This document shows, in pieces, positions 59,882 to 64,000 of a stretch of 64,000 nucleotides of DNA. Within the stretch, counting starts at the first letter, position 1. Each line of letters begins with the position of its first letter. The DNA comes from Denitratisoma sp. DHT3 (GTDB lineage Bacteria > Pseudomonadota > Gammaproteobacteria > Burkholderiales > Rhodocyclaceae): the NCBI RefSeq assembly GCF_007833355.1, contig NZ_CP020914.1:234047-298046 (forward strand), given 5' to 3'. Position numbers and translations under genes: made by a program. The notes under the pieces were generated by a model that did no database searches, had not been told where the DNA came from, and worked only from the letters and a program-made list of their open reading frames with translations.

Positions 59882-60793
59882 TTACCGTGGTTCCGGAGAT
59901 GCGGCAAGATCCCGGGCCACACGGAAACCGACATTGAAGGAGCGGTTGCGGGTGTCGTTGGTCAAACGGAACTGAATCCTGAGTCGCAACGGCTTGTAGT
60001 ACCAAGAACCACCCCGCATCCCATGCTGGTGGCACTGGCCGGTATCGGTCCAGGCGCGCCCGTCACTCGGGGCGCCGTCGTAGTTTTCGCTGCGGCAGTC
60101 CTCCACCCACTCCCAGGCATTGCCCAGCATGTCGTAGAGCCCCCAGGCGTTGGGCCGGAAGTGGCCGACAGGCGAGGTTTGCCCGTAGCCATCCCGGCAA
60201 TCGACCACCTCCCAGGCAGGGTGAGCATCCCGTGCGCTGAGATCGGCGCCGTTGGCAAAAACACATTGGGCGGCGGGCTTTTCATCGGGCCAGAACCGGC
60301 CGCGTCGGTGCCCGGCCTGCGCCGCATACTCCCACTCGGCCTCGGAGGGCAATCGATAACGCGCACCGGTTTTCGCGGAAAGCCAGCGTACATAGGACTG
60401 CGCATCGTCCCAACTGACGCATACCACCGGGAAGTCCTCGCCCTGCGGAAAGCCCGGAGCGAACCATCCCAGACGGGGCTCCGATATCCAATGATCCTCA
60501 GCATCGCTCGCCCAACAACCCGGCTTCTCGGGGCGATAGGCCGTGGCCTCCACGAACGCCCGGAACTGCGCCACCGTGACCTCATGGCGTCCCATGGCGA
60601 AACGCTTCACTGTCACAACATGGGGCGGTTGTTCGTCGGAGTCCGCCTCGGGCTCTGACGAACCCATCTCGAAATGCCCCCCGACGATCGGTGTCATTTC
60701 AGGGCATACCGGACATTCCCTGAACCCCTCGGCAGGCCAGGCCAGCGGGATGGAAAGGCACCCGCCCAACAACATGAACAGCGCGGTTCTCAC
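59882..60793 (-). CDS. Formylglycine-generating enzyme family protein (SUMF1-like), exported
   Basis: 303 residues with a signal peptide (about 1-20). The FGE-sulfatase fold is visible in GGHFEMGSSEPEADSDEQPPH (in part), RHEVTVAQFRAFVEAT, VSWDDAQSYVRWLS, RLPSEAEWEYAA, NAWGLYDMLGNAWEWVEDC and RGGSWYYKP. The active-site Cys pair of true formylglycine-generating enzymes was not identified at the expected position, so it may be an ergothioneine- or sulfatase-unrelated SUMF1 protein with a binding role. It stands alone, with a dispersed repeat upstream. Confidence 0.85.
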   Translation of the reverse strand: MRTALFMLLGGCLSIPLAWPAEGFRECPVCPEMTPIVGGHFEMGSSEPEADSDEQPPHVVTVKRFAMGRHEVTVAQFRAFVEATAYRPEKPGCWASDAEDHWISEPRLGWFAPGFPQGEDFPVVCVSWDDAQSYVRWLSAKTGARYRLPSEAEWEYAAQAGHRRGRFWPDEKPAAQCVFANGADLSARDAHPAWEVVDCRDGYGQTSPVGHFRPNAWGLYDMLGNAWEWVEDCRSENYDGAPSDGRAWTDTGQCHQHGMRGGSWYYKPLRLRIQFRLTNDTRNRSFNVGFRVARDLAASPEPR

Positions 60794-60938
60794 GGTATTC
60801 CTGGGATATCAATGGTTTTACGTCTTGTCGGGAAGCGGCAAGACCGGGGTTCGACCGCCCCATTCGCTCGGGTCCATTCTATCGTCTGTGCCGCGCGGCT
60901 CGCGGCTTCTCTTCCCCGGATAGGGGCGAACCCGAGAC

Positions 60939-61085
60939 CCCGACAGAGCTTTTCTGTCGGGCCGTCTCAAGGAAAAGCGGTCCGCGGCGCCAGCCGCAAC
61001 CGATCGGTGCCGCTACAGCGTTCTCCGTAGTATCGAGCGCAGCGAGCCGTATCGCCCCCCCCCGGAGGGGGCGAAGGGGGGGGAA
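60939..61085 (-). repeat. Dispersed ~150-bp repeat family, copy 3 (inverted)
   Basis: The complement of this stretch contains the same blocks in the same order as copies 1 and 2: GGCGATACGGCTCGCTGCG, GCTGTAGCGGCACCGATCGG, CCGCTTTTCCTTG and AAAAGCTCTGTCGG. It fills the 311-base gap between the SUMF1-like gene and pabB. The other part of the gap (60794-60938) shows nothing else I recognise. Confidence 0.75.
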
Positions 61086-61104
61086 CCCAAGATAAACTCC
61101 GCGG

Positions 61105-62883
61105 GTGAAAGCATGGATCGATTTTCCCTGTGAGGATGGTGGCCGGCTGTGCCGCTCCTTTTCCCGGCCGCGGCAGGTTCTGACCGCCCACCGGCCCGGC
61201 GAGGTGGCGCCGCTGCTGACGGCGGTCGAGCGTCATGGCCGCGCCGGCGGCTGGGCGGTGGGGTATGTCGCCTACGAGGCCGCGCCGGCCTTCGATCCGG
61301 CCTTGCGCACCCGGCCACCCCGGCCGGGCCGGCCTCTGGCGCTATTCGCGCTGTACGACGAGGCCGACGCGACACCGGCGCCGCTGCCGGCCGGTGCCTT
61401 CCGCTGCGGCCCCTGGAACATGGAAATGCCGCGCCACGCCGTCGAGGCCGAAGTGGCGGCCATCGTCGAGGCGATCGGGGACGGCCGCTACTACCAGGTG
61501 AATCTCAGCGCCCGTCTCACGGCTGTCTTCGAGGGCGAGCCGGGCGCACTGTTCCAGGCGCTGCGCCTGGCGCAGCCCGACGGCTATGGCGCCTGGTTCG
61601 ACGGCGGCGACTGGCAACTGCTTTCCGTCTCCCCCGAATTGTTCTTCGACTGGACCCCGGCCGGCGAGCTCACTACCCGTCCAATGAAGGGCACCGCGCC
61701 GCGCGATGCCGACCCGGCCGTGGATGCCGCCGCGCGCCAGGCGTTGGTCGCGTCGGACAAGGAGCGGGCGGAAAACCTGATGATCGTCGATCTGCTGCGC
61801 AACGATCTGTCGCGCCTGGCGCGGCCGGGCTCGGTGAGCGTGCCGCGCCTGTTCGAGGTCGAGGCCCTGCCCACCGCCTGGCAGATGACGTCCACCGTGC
61901 GCTGCCGCACCCGGGCCGACGTGGGCCTGGCCGACGTGTTCGGCGCCCTGTTTCCCTGCGGCTCGGTGACCGGGGCGCCGAAAGTGGCGGCGATGGCGGC
62001 CATCGCCGAAAAGGAGGTGTCGCCCCGCGATGCCTATTGCGGCGCCATCGGCCTGGTGCGTCCCGGCGGCCATGCGGTGTTCAACGTCGGCATCCGTACC
62101 GTGAGCCTGGAACGGGACCTGGCCCGCGGTGTGGCCCATTGCGGCATCGGCAGCGGTGTGACCTGGGATTCCGACCCCGCCGCCGAATACGCGGAATGGC
62201 TGGTGAAGCGCCGCTTCCTGCTGCGGGCCAGCGCCGGGTTCGAATTGCTGGAGACCCTGCGCCTGGAGGACGGCTGCTACTGGCTCCTGGCGCGCCATCT
62301 GGCGCGGCTGGCGGACAGTGCCCGGCATTTCGGCTTTGTCTGCGACGAGGCGCGCGTCCGGCAGGCCCTGGCGGATACGGCGGAGCGTCATGCCGCTGGC
62401 GCCTGGCGGGTGCGCCTGCGCCTGGACCGTCGGGGCGCGCCGACGCTGGAGCGCTTTCCGTTGGAGGCGGCACCCGCCGCCGCAGTCGTCGATGTCGCGC
62501 TGGCCACCGGCCGCGTCGACAGCACTGACGAATTCCTGTGTCACAAGACCACCGAGCGTGCCTTGTATGCGCCGCACGCGCCGTTGCCGGACCGGTTCGA
62601 TACGCTAATGTGGAATGAGCGCGGCGAGCTCACCGAGTTCACCCGCGGCAATGTGGTCGTGGAACTGGATGGCCGCCGCCTGACGCCGGCTTTGGCATGC
62701 GGCCTCCTGCCCGGCGTGCTGCGGGCGGAACTGCTGGCGCGCGGCGAGATCGCCGAAGCCGTGATCCGGTGCGAGGATCTGCCCCGCGCCACGGGCCTCT
62801 GGTTCATCAACAGCGTGCGCGGCATGTTGCCGGCGCGGCTGGTTCAAGCCGCGGAGCAAACGACTGACGGAGATGCGCCATGA
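61105..62883 (+). CDS. pabB: PabB-PabC fusion: aminodeoxychorismate synthase component I and lyase
   Basis: 592 residues. The first ~375 are a chorismate-binding PabB domain: YYQVNLSARL, KGTAPRDADP, ENLMIVDLLRNDLSRL, PTAWQMTSTV, FPCGSVTGAPK and GIGSGVTWDSDP. The rest is a PLP aminotransferase class IV domain like PabC, with the PLP Lys in CHKTTERALY and GELTEFTRGNVVV. The fused enzyme turns chorismate into 4-aminobenzoate (with a PabA glutaminase) for folate. GTG 61105 is used; no Shine-Dalgarno is visible. The stop overlaps the cupredoxin start by ATGA. Confidence 0.9.
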   Translation: MKAWIDFPCEDGGRLCRSFSRPRQVLTAHRPGEVAPLLTAVERHGRAGGWAVGYVAYEAAPAFDPALRTRPPRPGRPLALFALYDEADATPAPLPAGAFRCGPWNMEMPRHAVEAEVAAIVEAIGDGRYYQVNLSARLTAVFEGEPGALFQALRLAQPDGYGAWFDGGDWQLLSVSPELFFDWTPAGELTTRPMKGTAPRDADPAVDAAARQALVASDKERAENLMIVDLLRNDLSRLARPGSVSVPRLFEVEALPTAWQMTSTVRCRTRADVGLADVFGALFPCGSVTGAPKVAAMAAIAEKEVSPRDAYCGAIGLVRPGGHAVFNVGIRTVSLERDLARGVAHCGIGSGVTWDSDPAAEYAEWLVKRRFLLRASAGFELLETLRLEDGCYWLLARHLARLADSARHFGFVCDEARVRQALADTAERHAAGAWRVRLRLDRRGAPTLERFPLEAAPAAAVVDVALATGRVDSTDEFLCHKTTERALYAPHAPLPDRFDTLMWNERGELTEFTRGNVVVELDGRRLTPALACGLLPGVLRAELLARGEIAEAVIRCEDLPRATGLWFINSVRGMLPARLVQAAEQTTDGDAP

Positions 62884-63248
62884 AACGATTTGATCGCCTG
62901 ACTCTTCTTCTGGCAACAGGGCTGGCGCTGACCGTCGCCAGCGGCTTGCTGTCGGCCGCCGAAGTGGAGGTCGGCATCGTCGACTCCCGCTTCGATCCGC
63001 CATCGGTACGGGTCGTCGCGGGTGACACGGTGCGCTGGCTCAACAAGGAAAAGCGCAACAACCATTCGGTGCTGTTCCACGGCGAGAACCTGGAGTCGGA
63101 ACGCATGTTCCCCGGCGAGTCCTGGAGCCGACGCTTCGATGCGCCCGGCACCTATCCCTATAGCTGCGGCCCCCATCCGGAAATGCACGGCGAGGTGGTG
63201 GTGGTGCCCGTGGCGGCGGGCTCAGAGCAGGTCAAGCCCGCCCAGTAG
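62880..63248 (+). CDS. Exported cupredoxin (plastocyanin-like)
   Basis: 122 residues with a signal peptide (about 1-25, cut near SAA). Blue-copper ligands are visible: His in NNHSVLF, then Cys, His and Met in SCGPHPEMHG. A small type 1 copper electron carrier or copper-binding protein in the periplasm. ATGA overlap with pabB. The 3' end overlaps the convergent chromate transporter gene by 27 bases, which is unusual. Confidence 0.85.
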   Translation: MKRFDRLTLLLATGLALTVASGLLSAAEVEVGIVDSRFDPPSVRVVAGDTVRWLNKEKRNNHSVLFHGENLESERMFPGESWSRRFDAPGTYPYSCGPHPEMHGEVVVVPVAAGSEQVKPAQ

Positions 63249-63749
63249 GCCGCCCAGCGCCAACAGCCAGAGCGGATTGAGCCGGGTGCGGTAGGCCAGC
63301 ACCATGGTGCCGGCGCTGAGCGCCCAGGCCGCCGGGCCGTGTCCGGCGGTTCGGGCCAGGAGCCAGGCGGTGGAGGCCACCAGACCGACGGTCACCGGCA
63401 GCAGACCGTTCTGGATGCGGGCACGCCAGGGGCTGGCTCGGAAACGCTGCCAGAGCCGGGCCACGACATAGGCGAGGATGCTGCTGGGCAGGCAGAAGGC
63501 GAAGGTGGCGAGCAGGGCGCCGGGCAGGCCGGCCACATGCCAGCCGATCAGGGTCACGATCAGCAGGTTGGGGCCGGGGGCGCCCTGGGCGATGGCGAAC
63601 AGATCGTTGAATTCCCGCGCGCTCATCAAGTGGCCTTGTTCCACCACGATGCGGTGCATTTCCGGCATCACCGCGCTGGCGCCGCCGAAGGTGATCAGGG
63701 ACAGGGCCGCCAGTTGCAGCGCCAAGCCGAACAGGAGGTCGGGTTTCAC
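63222..63749 (-). CDS. chrA: Chromate transporter half, ChrA domain
   Basis: 175 residues, one ChrA half with about five to six helices. FGGASAVMPEMHRIVVEQGHLMS and FAIAQGAPGPNLLIV are the conserved parts. Two-gene chromate transporters of this length are common; both halves are needed for chromate (or sulfate-like anion) export by the CHR family. Its start overlaps the end of the other half at 63746-63749 (ATGA). Confidence 0.87.
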   Translation of the reverse strand: MKPDLLFGLALQLAALSLITFGGASAVMPEMHRIVVEQGHLMSAREFNDLFAIAQGAPGPNLLIVTLIGWHVAGLPGALLATFAFCLPSSILAYVVARLWQRFRASPWRARIQNGLLPVTVGLVASTAWLLARTAGHGPAAWALSAGTMVLAYRTRLNPLWLLALGGLLGGLDLL

Positions 63750-64000
63750 TGGGGCCGCAGCGCCAGGATCGACAGCGGTGCCAGCGCCAGCATCACCGGC
63801 GCCAGCGGCAGGCGCAGCAGGCCCACGGCGAGGAAGGTGGCAACGAGGAACAGCAGGCCCATGCGGGCGCCGCGGCGTCCGAGCGGGCGCGCCATTTTCA
63901 GCGCCATGTCGGCGAGCAGTCCGGCGGCCGCGGCGGCGATGCCGTTGAGGATGCGCCCCATCGTTTCCAACTGGCCGTAGTGGTCGTAGCCGATGCCCAG
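63746..64000 (-). CDS. chrA: Chromate transporter second half, partial
   Basis: The frame is open to the window edge at 64000, so the start lies outside. About 84 C-terminal residues are visible, with hydrophobic helices such as MGLLFLVATFLAVGLLRLPL and ALAPLSILALRP. Position and overlap with the ChrA-half gene identify it as the partner half of a split chromate transporter. Confidence 0.75.
   Translation of the reverse strand: MGIGYDHYGQLETMGRILNGIAAAAAGLLADMALKMARPLGRRGARMGLLFLVATFLAVGLLRLPLAPVMLALAPLSILALRPQ

Overview
The window is GC-rich chromosomal DNA with dense, overlapping genes. It fits a respiratory betaproteobacterium, probably Rhodocyclales-like (low confidence on the order). 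The signs are an NtrC/sigma-54 nitrate-assimilation cluster with a phosphatase-kinase fusion, NnrS, PhaB-type reductases, beta-keto acid cleavage and a GC-rich dispersed repeat family. No rRNA, tRNA or CRISPR array was seen.

Layout. 1-2527: end of a cation/proton antiporter, a shortened YbdK-type ligase and a Ca/Na antiporter. 2581-8218: an osmoadaptation operon with a membrane-anchored trehalose-6-phosphate synthase that has its own sensor domain, then OtsB, a GH15 hydrolase and an MscS channel. 8219-24060: an accessory catabolic region with a TonB receptor split by an IS481-family element, an MFS transporter, a KAS III-like enzyme, a carboxymuconolactone decarboxylase-family protein, a two-subunit 3-oxoacid CoA-transferase, a LuxR-type regulator, an unknown PLD-like protein, two PhaB-like reductases, a fused two-domain CaiB/BaiF CoA-transferase and a beta-keto acid cleavage enzyme. 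Four transcription units here start behind the same 43-bp promoter element, so they look like one regulon, possibly controlled by the LuxR-type protein.

24542-30790: MFS transporter, CbiX-like chelatase and an RND efflux operon. 30881-36927: TonB receptor, ABC transporter and NnrS behind a perfect FNR-type box at -41.5 and a Fur-like box. 37075-49312: nitrate assimilation (narK-like, phosphatase/kinase, nirB, nirD, nasA, DUF4202) with three matching NtrC/sigma-54 promoters. A TetR/PQQ-repeat gene pair lies inside it, next to a broken copy of the DUF4202 gene. 49657-57805: a dehydrogenase and a signalling group (PAS-GGDEF-EAL, histidine-kinase-like, REC-TPR, HPt-HD-GYP) around fbp. 58203-64000: nucleoside deaminase, AI-2E-family permease, SUMF1-like protein, PabB-PabC fusion, cupredoxin and a split chromate transporter.

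The strongest candidate for something undescribed is the 8.4-24.1 kb regulon: outer-membrane uptake, CoA activation, Claisen-type chemistry, and routing of acetoacetate to acetoacetyl-CoA and 3-hydroxybutyryl-CoA. Its substrate cannot be read from the sequence.
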